Source of the DNA: Rhodopirellula sp.
GTDB lineage: Bacteria; Planctomycetota; Planctomycetia; Pirellulales; Pirellulaceae
DNA: 64,000 nucleotides
Assembly (NCBI GenBank): GCA_002689655.1
Contig: NZHC01000070.1
Span: 7,272-71,271 of the forward strand
Reading direction: 5' to 3'
This document shows, piece by piece, positions 53,942 through 62,775 of this stretch (position 1 is its first letter; each line of letters begins with the position of its first letter). Under the pieces are notes generated by a model, which saw only the letters and a list, made by a program, of their open reading frames with translations, was not told the DNA's origin and did no database searches. The position numbers and the translations under genes are program-made.

Positions 53942-56020
53942 CTACAACTTAGGCACGGGTCGCTTGACCACTTTTTTCAACATACGCGCTTTGTCGTCCT
54001 GTGCAGGCCGAGGCACGTTGTTGTTATTGTTATTCCCAGCACCTCGAGCTGCGGGAGGCGCGAGATCCGTGAAGGATTCTTCCCACTTCCAACCGATCGG
54101 AACGGAAAGTTCCTGCTGGGCCAGCAATGCCCATGGGGTACCTTTGTGCTCGCTGGCGACCGCCTTCAGCAGCTCGGTGGCCGTTTCCGCCTCGTTTTTC
54201 CACTTACTTCCCACCGAGATTTCTTCACTGGGTGCGAGCTCCCATGTGTTGTTTTTGCCATCCTCAAAGGCCATGCCACGCTTAGCTTTGGCAAGCATCG
54301 CATTGTAAGTTTCAGTTCGCACCTTCTGAGCCAGAACACGCCCCATCGCGAGATCAAACCCGGCCCGCCATCGAAGACTCTGCTCTTCATCACGAACCTT
54401 CATACCAGGATTAAGCGTTTGAGCCATTCTCACCAGTGTTGGCTCGAGCTTTGCGGCATCCTGCTGGGCAGCAGTAAGGTCACCCACCAATTGTGGGTCA
54501 CTCATCTTCACGAATCTTGTTTTTGGCCTCGCCAAACCGCTTGCAGGCTTCATCTGTGCCGCACTGACCAACGCCTGCCGCAGCGGGCTGGCTTTGACCA
54601 TGTTCACGTAATCCTGTTGGGACAAGTAGTCAGGGCGATAACGTGACATGGCGACGGGATCAAAGAAGTACTTGAGGTCTGATGCATAGGGGTCAATTTC
54701 CCCACGATTAATCTTCCGGTTCACGTTACGATTGGGATGCACAGTGAAGTAAATGCCACCCGTCTCATAGCAAAGTCGTGTCAGGGCGTATGGTCCGAAC
54801 CCACTATCGATTACCGGCTCTGCCTCGAAATTTGCGGTGAATCCAACCTGAACGCGTTCGGGCAAGAAGGTTTCGGGGCCTTGATCAACTTGGGCCCACT
54901 GAGGTGACTGGTCATACTTTGGATCAGGATCGACATACTTCACAAGGCTGTGTGCCCGCCCAAACGGAGCAGGTACACCGATGACATAGACAGGGATCGC
55001 AAGCTTGCGGCAGGAACTGATCGATTTTTCCAGCATGTTTCCGTCATCACCTTTTTCATCAGTGACCACGACGAATAACACATTGCGTTGAGGCTCACTC
55101 CCAGAACGCATCCTCCGGAAACCTTTGTATTTGTCAGCGGCCGATGAGATAGCACTAAACACTTTCTCTTCGCCGCTAGAGTCGACTTGAATGCTGTCAA
55201 CGATGGCTTTGATTTCTTCCAAATCCTCCGTTGGCTCTTCCGTGTACAGCGTGACATTGCTCCCGAAACCGATCACGGATGTCAGTAAGGGTTGCTCACT
55301 TTTATCTTTCGAAAACGCCTCGATTTCGCTGTCTTTGGCAATCCCAAGCTCTGTATAAATTCGCTCGAAGCGATCGCGAATCTCTTGGCGTTGGCGATGC
55401 AACGAACCACTTTGGTCAAACAGCCAAACCACGAGCGTGGGGCGTTCTTCCAGCGATTGCAAAATTTCGAAAGTCAGACGATCGACGGCACCCTTTGCAC
55501 CCTGCGTGCCTTGACCAACTTTTCCCTTCAAGTCTTCCAGTTTGTCCAAAGGAGCAACCGCTTGCTCGAACATATTGTTGACCTCGATCTGCCCCAACTC
55601 TGCTGGATCAAGTTCAACTGGATTAGGGATTTCAGCTTCCTCCGAAAAGACTGCTGCAGAAGCTTCTGCCATATCCATCTCGGCGTCGCTGTTAGCCCCC
55701 ACTTCGGTCTGTTCGACCTCACTGTAAGTGATCTCCTCGATTGTCTCGATCTTCTCCCGCTCGTACTCTGGGGGCGAAACCAGAACTACAGCCTCCTCAT
55801 CCACCTCGGCACGAAGTGGCACGAGAGCCAAAGTAAGAATGATGATTAGATGAACCAACATGCTGCCTATGAGAGCGGTAGCCTCCTCATTCTCGAGCAA
55901 AGACTCATCCTCCAGTTCAGCCTCATCCCAAGCATCAACGCTTTCTGCTCCATTTTGGGGCGTGACGTCCGATGGTTGATTCGACTCTGGGCCTGAAGAA
56001 GGAGGGGTCATACTTGACAT
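53942..56020 (-). CDS. membrane-anchored von Willebrand factor A protein
   Basis: 692 residues. The N-terminal tail of about 48 residues is acidic and cytosolic; one helix follows (ALIGSMLVHLIIILTLALVPL, about 49-69). The rest is periplasmic: a Glu-rich stalk, then a vWA domain from about 195 (PTLVVWLFDQSGSLHRQRQEI). Its MIDAS motif DQSGS fits DxSxS, and VVVTDEKGDD probably supplies the second metal Asp. It continues VYVIGVPAPFGRAHSLVKYV. The C-terminal 250 residues are helical, with an Asn run (six N) and a basic end. It resembles TonB-like anchored vWA proteins of planctomycetes; the partner is unknown. It could in principle be a substrate of the MoxR ATPase encoded 16 kb away. Confidence 0.85.
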   Translation of the reverse strand: MSSMTPPSSGPESNQPSDVTPQNGAESVDAWDEAELEDESLLENEEATALIGSMLVHLIIILTLALVPLRAEVDEEAVVLVSPPEYEREKIETIEEITYSEVEQTEVGANSDAEMDMAEASAAVFSEEAEIPNPVELDPAELGQIEVNNMFEQAVAPLDKLEDLKGKVGQGTQGAKGAVDRLTFEILQSLEERPTLVVWLFDQSGSLHRQRQEIRDRFERIYTELGIAKDSEIEAFSKDKSEQPLLTSVIGFGSNVTLYTEEPTEDLEEIKAIVDSIQVDSSGEEKVFSAISSAADKYKGFRRMRSGSEPQRNVLFVVVTDEKGDDGNMLEKSISSCRKLAIPVYVIGVPAPFGRAHSLVKYVDPDPKYDQSPQWAQVDQGPETFLPERVQVGFTANFEAEPVIDSGFGPYALTRLCYETGGIYFTVHPNRNVNRKINRGEIDPYASDLKYFFDPVAMSRYRPDYLSQQDYVNMVKASPLRQALVSAAQMKPASGLARPKTRFVKMSDPQLVGDLTAAQQDAAKLEPTLVRMAQTLNPGMKVRDEEQSLRWRAGFDLAMGRVLAQKVRTETYNAMLAKAKRGMAFEDGKNNTWELAPSEEISVGSKWKNEAETATELLKAVASEHKGTPWALLAQQELSVPIGWKWEESFTDLAPPAARGAGNNNNNNVPRPAQDDKARMLKKVVKRPVPKL

Positions 56021-56344
56021 CGCTAACTGCCTTTGAGGAGGAATTCACCCAAATTGGTGCTTTCAGTGGAATCGGTGTTTACCGACCGCCAACAAGACAT
56101 TTTCACCCAACCCACACAAACTTTCAACTTGGAAGCTGGATAAGTTTCGTGTTCCTGCGAAAATCGACTCACAGTTCTAACGGCCAACCACCACGCTTGT
56201 ACCCCGTGGCGGTTTTACTTTTAGCATCTTCCGTCAAATACCTGAAACGAAGGCTAATCCACCAGTTCAAAACAATGCTGCCACAACAATACGTTGACTC
56301 CAATCCGCACCCACCACCCCCTCTACAGAGCTAAAACCGGCATC

Positions 56345-57019
56345 ATGAGTGAACGTTTGATCGCTATCGGAGACATCCACGGTTGCAAAACCGCTTTGGA
56401 ACGTCTGCTCGACTCGATTCAACCGACCAGCAAGGACACCATCGTGACTCTTGGTGATTACATCGACCGAGGACCGGATTCACGTGGTGTCATCGATCGC
56501 CTGATAGAACTGGGCGGAGAAACGCGGCATGTGGGCCTGATGGGGAATCATGAGGAAATGATGCTTGAAGTGGTGAAGCATCAGACGCCGCACGACATGT
56601 GGCTGCATCATGGTGGTGTCGAGACTCTTGATAGCTATGAATTTGCTGGTAGCCTGAATTTCCTCCCAGATTCGCACCTAGAGTTCTTTGCGTCGCTCCT
56701 TGATTTTCACGAAGAGCCGACGCATTTCTTCACTCATGCAGCTTACGCGCCGAAAATCCCGCTCGAAGAGCAAGCCGCAGAGATGCTTCGCTGGCATTCT
56801 CTGAATGACCTGGTTCCAACCCGGCATTTGAATGGCAAAGTAGCCGTGGTGGGTCATACAGCCAGCAAGGATGGTGAAATTTTGGATCTTGGACATCTGA
56901 TCTGTCTTGATACGTTTTGTTATGGCGGCGGTTGGTTGACCGCGATTGAGCTTCACAGTGGGCAAGTCTGGCAGGTGTCGAGAGACGGTGAGCTACGTTC
57001 GACTGAAAAGAGGCGGTGA
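56345..57019 (+). CDS. PPP-family metallophosphatase (bacterial Ser/Thr phosphatase/ApaH-like)
   Basis: 224 residues. The calcineurin-like signature is complete and in order: GDIHG, GDYIDRGPDSRG, GNHEEMM, HAAYAP and VVGHTASKDG, giving the two-metal active site. Such enzymes remove phosphate from proteins or cleave Ap4A; this short form lacks extra domains and is closer to PrpA/B-type protein phosphatases. Its target is unknown; the receptor kinase at 13.5 kb is a possible, unproven counterpart. ATG 56345 begins MSERLIAIGDIHG, as in the family; the 17 codons upstream are unlikely to be used. It is divergent from the vWA gene. Confidence 0.93.
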   Translation: MSERLIAIGDIHGCKTALERLLDSIQPTSKDTIVTLGDYIDRGPDSRGVIDRLIELGGETRHVGLMGNHEEMMLEVVKHQTPHDMWLHHGGVETLDSYEFAGSLNFLPDSHLEFFASLLDFHEEPTHFFTHAAYAPKIPLEEQAAEMLRWHSLNDLVPTRHLNGKVAVVGHTASKDGEILDLGHLICLDTFCYGGGWLTAIELHSGQVWQVSRDGELRSTEKRR

Positions 57020-57274
57020 GGACAGGTGCTTGCTTGCATTAAACGCACCAACGGTGTTTGAGCACACCGGCCCCTTACCTTGCCGCAGAACTGCCTTATC
57101 GCAGAACCACGCCTGCACTCATAGCCACCGTGAAACACAGACTTAACGCGATCGGCAAACTTTGCCAAATCGATTCAACCCGACTGACCGTTATGGTCGA
57201 AGAACCAGAAGGACATCACGGGGTCAGGTGCGCTCGCACCCCTGCCGAAACTTCCGCTCGACCAATGAAACAAG

Positions 57275-59065
57275 ATGGACACGAAAAAGTCGTTCCTCAG
57301 CTTCTTCCATCATCAGTTGCTCCGCAAACCTGCGTGCTTACCCATTTGTCTGTTTCTGATCCCCGCGATCGCGCAGGCCCAGGTTCGCACCAAGAAGCCG
57401 GACAGAGCAGTCTACCAGCCTCGTGTCATTGCTCCCATGCAGTCGAGAGACGCGGAGCACAGAGACGCGGAGCACAGAGACGCAGGGCAATCTGTTCAGG
57501 GCGGGAGTGAATTTGCCTTTCGCGAATTCAGCAGAGTGAAGACTCTCTCGCGTAAGACCTCAAAGTCCGTCCCCAACGCCCCGGTTTCAGGTGAGTCGTC
57601 GGCACAATTAGTCGAGACCCAACTCGATGACCAAACCACCAAGGCGGGAATTCCTCCGTTATCTCAATTGCAACCACTGCCGCTTGATGACATCGAATCC
57701 GCTTTGCCTCTTTCTGTTCCGCATCGACCCAATTCGGATATTCAGCAAGCGGGGAATACGGAGATCAACTTGATTCCACCTAAGCCAGTGCTACTTGAAT
57801 CGCCAGATCAACCTGATCCACGGCATGAAACTTCCGAAGTGATGGAAATGGGATCACTCAACCCGCTACACGACGCCACATGCGATGGCTGCGATGGTTG
57901 CGACAGTAACGATCTGTGGAGTTGCGATTCGATGTGCTGTGATGGGGTCGATTGTCGTTGCAGAACAGCACTGCACTCGATCATCACAGATCATTTTGGA
58001 TCAGACCGTTGGTTCGCGACGACTGAACTGATGCTGATGTGGAGTAACGGCGATCGTTTACCACCGTTGGTTACAACCGGCGCGGACAGCGATTCCGATT
58101 CCGCTGGCCAACTCGGCGAACCGGGCACTGAGATCGTTTTCGGAGAAAAACGCACTCTCAATGAACTCCGAGCTGGCGGTCGCTTCACACTAGGGGCATG
58201 GCTGGATGATCGTGAATGCCAAGCTCTGGTAGGTAGATACTGGTTCGCAGGCCGCGAGTCCACACACTATGAAACCGATGGGAGCCAGACACCTGTGATC
58301 GCACGCCCATTTCTGAACGTGACCCCTCCGTCCTCAACCCAGGACACGTTGTTGATCGCATTCCCAGGTTTTCTCGAAAACGGGCGAATCAGCGTCAACG
58401 GCACCAGTGAGGTCTCGGGTGCAGACATTTCCATCCATCAGTTCTTGTACGGAAAGTATGGTGCCACAATCGACTTGGTTTACGGCTACCAATACATGAG
58501 TTTGGATGAACAACTTTCTATCTCCAGCACGTCGACGACTCTTGATGTGGGCGCCACTATCCCGGCCGGAACGATCATTACCGTGAACGACTCGTTCGAA
58601 GCGGTCAGCGAGTTCCACGGAGCTCAAATTGGATTCGCGTCTCGCTACCGTGAGCGATGCTGGTCTTTCAACTCTCTAATCAAGCTTGGCTTTGGCTCAC
58701 TTAATCGAATCGCCAAACGCAGCGGAACAACATCCACGACTATTGGAACGGATACCGCGAATACAAACGAGGGCCTTCTCGTCAATACCAACAATTCCGG
58801 CAGAACCTCTGACCGCACTTTCGGCTGGATTCCGGAACTGGACGTGTCAATTGGCTATCGCCTCACACCAAATTTGGATGCAACATTTGGATATAACCTG
58901 ATTGCAATGACGGATGCCGTGCGAGTCTCTGGCACCATTGATCCAGAGTTAGCGGTCAATAGTAGTTCAATTACCCCCAATGACCCTGCACGTCCCAGCC
59001 CCGACATGCGATATGACACATTTTATACCCAAGGGATTCACTTCGGCTTACAGTACGGCTACTAG
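57275..59065 (+). CDS. BBP7-type outer-membrane beta-barrel protein with a Cys-rich segment
   Basis: 596 residues. A signal peptide ends near AIAQA (about 35). A disordered N-terminal region includes the tandem RDAEH repeat (58-70, from a 15-base DNA duplication). A short Cys-rich segment (about 203-229, eight Cys in 27 residues, CDGCDGCDS...CCDGVDCRC) precedes the barrel. From about 243, WFATTELMLMWSNGDRLPPLVTT starts the BBP7 repeat-barrel domain, with alternating strands (ELRAGGRFTLGAWLDD, GATIDLVYGYQYMSLDE, ELDVSIGYRLTPNLDATFGYNLI). It ends on FGLQYGY, an aromatic outer-membrane insertion end. The function is not established. Confidence 0.87.
   Translation: MDTKKSFLSFFHHQLLRKPACLPICLFLIPAIAQAQVRTKKPDRAVYQPRVIAPMQSRDAEHRDAEHRDAGQSVQGGSEFAFREFSRVKTLSRKTSKSVPNAPVSGESSAQLVETQLDDQTTKAGIPPLSQLQPLPLDDIESALPLSVPHRPNSDIQQAGNTEINLIPPKPVLLESPDQPDPRHETSEVMEMGSLNPLHDATCDGCDGCDSNDLWSCDSMCCDGVDCRCRTALHSIITDHFGSDRWFATTELMLMWSNGDRLPPLVTTGADSDSDSAGQLGEPGTEIVFGEKRTLNELRAGGRFTLGAWLDDRECQALVGRYWFAGRESTHYETDGSQTPVIARPFLNVTPPSSTQDTLLIAFPGFLENGRISVNGTSEVSGADISIHQFLYGKYGATIDLVYGYQYMSLDEQLSISSTSTTLDVGATIPAGTIITVNDSFEAVSEFHGAQIGFASRYRERCWSFNSLIKLGFGSLNRIAKRSGTTSTTIGTDTANTNEGLLVNTNNSGRTSDRTFGWIPELDVSIGYRLTPNLDATFGYNLIAMTDAVRVSGTIDPELAVNSSSITPNDPARPSPDMRYDTFYTQGIHFGLQYGY
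57446..57484. repeat. 15-base tandem repeat inside the BBP7 gene
   Basis: AGAGACGCGGAGCAC occurs at 57446-57460 and 57461-57475, followed by a partial third copy at 57476-57484. Being a multiple of three, it repeats RDAEH in frame without disturbing the gene. Confidence 0.85.
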
Positions 59066-59100
59066 TCAACAACTAAGAACCGCCGCGTCGAGACAGCACT

Positions 59101-59496
59101 TTGAACCAGTCCCCCGATCGTTTTTGTGATGCCCCCATCTCGCGACTCATGGGTTTCGAGGTTCAACCGGGTGGTGTGGGCGAGGCTCACATTGAGCTCA
59201 AATGCGGATCTCACCTCCACAATCCGATGCACCGAGTCCACGGAGGAGCGATTGCTGCACTAGCCGATGCTGCAATGGGCATCGCCTTTGGCCGGACGTT
59301 ACTGGATGATGAGGATTTCTCAACCATCGAAATGAAGGTCAACTTCCTTCGCCCTGTCAAAGATGGCGTGATCACTGCGGAAGCTAAGGTATTGGAACGC
59401 GGGCTCAGGATCGGTTTTGTCGAGTGCACGATCCGAAACGCAAGAGGCAAGCGTGTCGCGACGGGAAGCTGTACCTGCACCGTGATCAGCAACTGA
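59101..59496 (+). CDS. PaaI-family hotdog thioesterase
   Basis: 131 residues, cytoplasmic. The hotdog signature is present: HNPMHRVHGGAIAALADAAMGIAFG (the HGG preceding the central helix, with the catalytic acidic residue in ADAAMG) and KVNFLRPVKDGVITAEAKVLERGLRIGFVECTIRNARGKRVATGSCTC. It hydrolyses acyl- or aryl-CoA thioesters; the substrate is unknown. The start is a TTG at 59101 with no strong ribosome site; ATG 59149 would remove 16 residues and still keep the hotdog core. It follows the barrel gene by 35 bases on the same strand. Confidence 0.88.
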   Translation: MNQSPDRFCDAPISRLMGFEVQPGGVGEAHIELKCGSHLHNPMHRVHGGAIAALADAAMGIAFGRTLLDDEDFSTIEMKVNFLRPVKDGVITAEAKVLERGLRIGFVECTIRNARGKRVATGSCTCTVISN

Positions 59497-59874
59497 CGAA
59501 GATTCGATACCGCGAGAAGCAATGAGCTGGATATTGCCGTGGAAAGAAATCAACATGTGGCATGCGTGAGACACCCAAATCCCAGCCTTTCTCACGCTCA
59601 AAGTCAAATTAACTAGCCAGTGCGTATGCCGTCGATTGGAAGATAGCGAGGAAAAAAATTTCTTGCACGGGGCATTACGGCGTTGAGATCCCCCCACGTC
59701 ATAATCATTCACACTGCTTCACAAGCGCACGGTTCAGTTTTTAACTTTATCGACTCCTGCCTTGAGGAACCGAGGACTTGTTTACGACAGTGCTGCTGAA
59801 CCGTCGCGTTGGCAATGAAGTGTTTCCAACTGACTGATCAGCAAACTTGAATCTTTCACCGCGAGACTGGCGTT
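59497..59874. other. 378-base intergenic region
   Basis: It lies between the thioesterase and SpoU-methyltransferase genes, both on the plus strand. No gene or clear hairpin is seen; it must supply the promoter of the methyltransferase gene. Confidence 0.45.
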
Positions 59875-60687
59875 GTGCACGACATTGAGCAACTGAAAAA
59901 CGCAGACGACCCACGACTCAAAAGCTACCGGAATCAAAGGTGGAATCGCCAACCTGACACAAAAACGCGGGACTTCATCGTGGAGGGTCGGTACTGTGTT
60001 GAGCGTCTACTGCAGAGTGATTACGACGTGCAATCCGTCTTGGTGACCGAGGGCAAATCCCTTGAAGCACTTAAGCATCACACCAAAGTCATGCCAGTGT
60101 ATTCATTATCATCCGCAGAGATACGCAAACTTGTGGGCTTTGACTTCCACAGGGGTATCATGGCTTGCGCAAAGCGTCGGGCTTTCAAGTCGATGACAAC
60201 CTTCGAGCAAGAGATCATTCGCCCTGAGATTTCGATCGCACTGCTAGGTTTGCGAGAGCGCGAGAATGTCGGCAGCATCATGCGAACTGCGGCAGCTTTG
60301 GGGGTCGAACGTATCCTTCTTGGCCCGCACACAGCCGACCCATTTGCCCGCCGCACCATTCGCGTCAGCATGGGTACGGTATTTCGATTGAAACTTTATG
60401 ATCTTTCTGATCCTGTGACCCAATTGCCAAACCTTGTAGCACGGCATGATCTGCGTACGATCGTCACCACTTTGGCTCAGCACGCGACGCCGCTGCACGA
60501 CTACCGCCTCACGGGACAGTCAGGAATCCTGATAGCCGGCAGCGAGGCAGAAGGCGTGGCAGAGGAGATTCAACAGGCAGCGACCGACCGTGTGATCATA
60601 CCGATGAGCTTGGGGACCAACAGCCTGAATGTTGCGGTCGCCACTGCGATATGTTTGCATGAGTTGCGTAATCAGCTGGATTTCTGA
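59875..60687 (+). CDS. SpoU/TrmH-family RNA 2'-O-methyltransferase
   Basis: 270 residues. After an N-terminal substrate-binding domain (about 15-105, FIVEGRYCVERLLQSDYDVQSVLVTEG) comes the knotted SPOUT domain with its three motifs: LRERENVGSIMRTAAALGVERILLG, GILIAGSEAEGVAEEI and VIIPMSLGTNSLNVAVATAICLHEL. The Asn and Arg of motif 1 are catalytic. It methylates ribose in tRNA or rRNA (RlmB/TrmH-like); the exact nucleotide is not readable. The start is GTG (59875). The next gene is convergent. Confidence 0.92.
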   Translation: MHDIEQLKNADDPRLKSYRNQRWNRQPDTKTRDFIVEGRYCVERLLQSDYDVQSVLVTEGKSLEALKHHTKVMPVYSLSSAEIRKLVGFDFHRGIMACAKRRAFKSMTTFEQEIIRPEISIALLGLRERENVGSIMRTAAALGVERILLGPHTADPFARRTIRVSMGTVFRLKLYDLSDPVTQLPNLVARHDLRTIVTTLAQHATPLHDYRLTGQSGILIAGSEAEGVAEEIQQAATDRVIIPMSLGTNSLNVAVATAICLHELRNQLDF

Positions 60688-60716
60688 TTAAAACAGTGAA
60701 TCACTCGAGCGAACGA

Positions 60717-62294
60717 TCAGACCAGTTCACCACCCTCAAGCATTGAAAGTTCAGCTCCGTCGAGGAAACTGACCAGCGATTTGGCCCGGTAGGGTTGCTG
60801 CAATTTTCGAACAGCTTTGCTCTCGATTTGACGCACGCGTTCACGAGTCACCTGAAAAATTCGTCCAACTTCTTCAAGGGTGTAGGTATACCCATCGGCA
60901 AGGCCGTATCGAAGCCTGAGAATCTCACGTTCTCGATAATTGAGTGTTTCCATCGCCGCATCAATTTGCGTTTTCAGTGCATCACGATTAGTTTCCATCA
61001 ACGGATCATCATCACGATGATCTTCCAGAAACTCACCAAACACACTGTCTTCCTGGTCTCCTATCGGCTGATCCAGCGAAAGAGGCTGCCGGCTCATTTT
61101 CAGAATCACTCGGGTGTCATCAATTGACAAACCACTGCGATCACAAACTTCTTCCGCAGTTGGCTCGCGACCAATCTCCTGAACGAGCTCACGCGTGATT
61201 TGGCGCACCTTGTTCATGGTATCAATCATGTGCACTGGTACACGAATCGTCCGGCTTTGGTCGGCAATGGCGCGCGTGATGGCTTGGCGTATCCACCAAG
61301 TTGCGTACGTACTGAACTTATAACCGCGAGCGTGCTCGAATTTGTCCACCGCTCGCATCAGGCCCGTATTGCCTTCCTGAATCAAATCCAGAAATGAGAG
61401 TCCACGATTTCGGTATTTCTTCGCGATCGAAACTACTAATCGCAAGTTACCGGCTGAAAGAACACGTTTGGCAGCATCATAGTCCTCACGAAATGCATCA
61501 CACTGAGAGACCCGTCGCCTGAGTGTCATCGGCGACTCATAAGTCAACCGCATCAAATAACGCAGTTCGCCGCGTAACTCTTCTACCGTAGGCATGCCCG
61601 GTACAGCCAAGGCATCGGTATTCGCCAGCATTGCCTTGATTTCATCCATGCGTTGGGAAGCATGCCGAAGTTTCTCAAAGAATGGTTGAAGTTTTCCAGT
61701 ACGCAAATTCATTTCTTCGACGAGGCGAACTGCCTTGTTTCGCCGGACGACCAAGTTTTTCCAAGCTGCGCGCCTTTGCCGCATCGGCAATTTTCGGTTA
61801 ATCGCATTTAAATAGTCACCTCGATTTTGCTTCAGCAGGTACTGTAGCGTTCGTAGGTTGGGCACAATCCTGAGCATGATTGCCTTTTTCTCAGCCGCGT
61901 TGGTCACGCTGACTTCGATAGTCCGGTCGAGTCGCAGTTGCTTATCACGAACCTGCTCCAGGAGTTTCATCGCACCCTGAAGCAGAAAATCTGTGGCGAG
62001 CATTGAGTGGCGATAGCGATCCCGTGTGCTTTCAATCTGCTTGGCAGCAGCAACTTCCTGATCTCGGGTCAAGAGTGGGATTTGCCCCATTTGCATGAGA
62101 TACATGCGAACAGGATCCTCGGTTGGATCTGCGGTGGAGTCATGACGACGTCGATCTCGGTCATTGTTGGGTCGTTGGTCCTCGTCATGAGCCTCAGCAA
62201 AGTGCTGGCCCATCACACGCGCACGTCTTGAATTAGACTCATCAGCATCGAATGCATCGTCTTGCAAGCTGCGTCGGCTAAACTTCTTTGCCAT
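60717..62294 (-). CDS. rpoD: RNA polymerase sigma-70 factor, primary (RpoD/SigA) type
   Basis: 525 residues. Region 1.2 is clear ([29 protein letters not shown], about 62-90). Regions 2.1-2.4 include [71 protein letters not shown]. Region 3 is [29 protein letters not shown], and region 4 has [19 protein letters not shown] ... [29 protein letters not shown] non-conserved insertion of about 180 residues lies between 1.2 and 2, and region 1.1 is lacking. ATG 62294 has AGAGGA upstream; the 33 codons before it are spurious. Whether it is the housekeeping factor or a paralogue cannot be decided here. Confidence 0.92.
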   Translation of the reverse strand: MAKKFSRRSLQDDAFDADESNSRRARVMGQHFAEAHDEDQRPNNDRDRRRHDSTADPTEDPVRMYLMQMGQIPLLTRDQEVAAAKQIESTRDRYRHSMLATDFLLQGAMKLLEQVRDKQLRLDRTIEVSVTNAAEKKAIMLRIVPNLRTLQYLLKQNRGDYLNAINRKLPMRQRRAAWKNLVVRRNKAVRLVEEMNLRTGKLQPFFEKLRHASQRMDEIKAMLANTDALAVPGMPTVEELRGELRYLMRLTYESPMTLRRRVSQCDAFREDYDAAKRVLSAGNLRLVVSIAKKYRNRGLSFLDLIQEGNTGLMRAVDKFEHARGYKFSTYATWWIRQAITRAIADQSRTIRVPVHMIDTMNKVRQITRELVQEIGREPTAEEVCDRSGLSIDDTRVILKMSRQPLSLDQPIGDQEDSVFGEFLEDHRDDDPLMETNRDALKTQIDAAMETLNYREREILRLRYGLADGYTYTLEEVGRIFQVTRERVRQIESKAVRKLQQPYRAKSLVSFLDGAELSMLEGGELV

Positions 62295-62775
62295 CGTCGG
62301 TTCCTCTAAACCCGTTTCGTATCGGTCGGACAGGTGTTGGGGAGACCAAGCAGGCATAGTGCCGCAACTCTCTGAGGGGGAGGTATAAATCATGGCAAAC
62401 TGTTGTGTGCGAATAAGTTGCGTGAAAAGTGACCCGAAATTTCATCCCCCCGGACGTTGCTTTTGCACCTCAGCCAAGCGTTGCGAAAAGTCAACAGCTG
62501 TGGATTCGATGAATCGCTCGCAGAGTCACGACGGGCGTCGTTTTCTGCTTCGGTGTCCAACACTAGGTCACTTTGCGTGCTCTACCCGCTTTGTCCCCAT
62601 GGATTTACACTTATCTTTCGATTTGGCGGGTCGGTACGTATCGTTCACGCGTCCTCAAACAACCTCTATTCAGTCCTTTCGCGTGCGATCATTGCTTTGT
62701 TTTGATGCGCAACAGGGCGGAAGGGTTCCATTTCCCAGGTTTCGTCACCGAAGAAACTGATGAGTTTATTCCGCT
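62295..62775. other. 481-base divergent promoter region
   Basis: It lies between the divergent sigma factor and glnE-like genes. Open frames on the plus strand here overlap each other and are Cys/Arg-rich without ribosome sites, so I take them as chance. No operator was recognised. Confidence 0.5.

Noticed and set aside
55279-55849. 185-codon plus-strand open frame
   Set aside because: Antisense to the vWA domain and its stalk, whose minus-strand reading has clear MIDAS motifs.
57058-57510. 150-codon plus-strand open frame before the BBP7 gene
   Set aside because: It overlaps the BBP7 signal peptide and N-terminus in another frame and shows no domain; BBP7 is the convincing reading.
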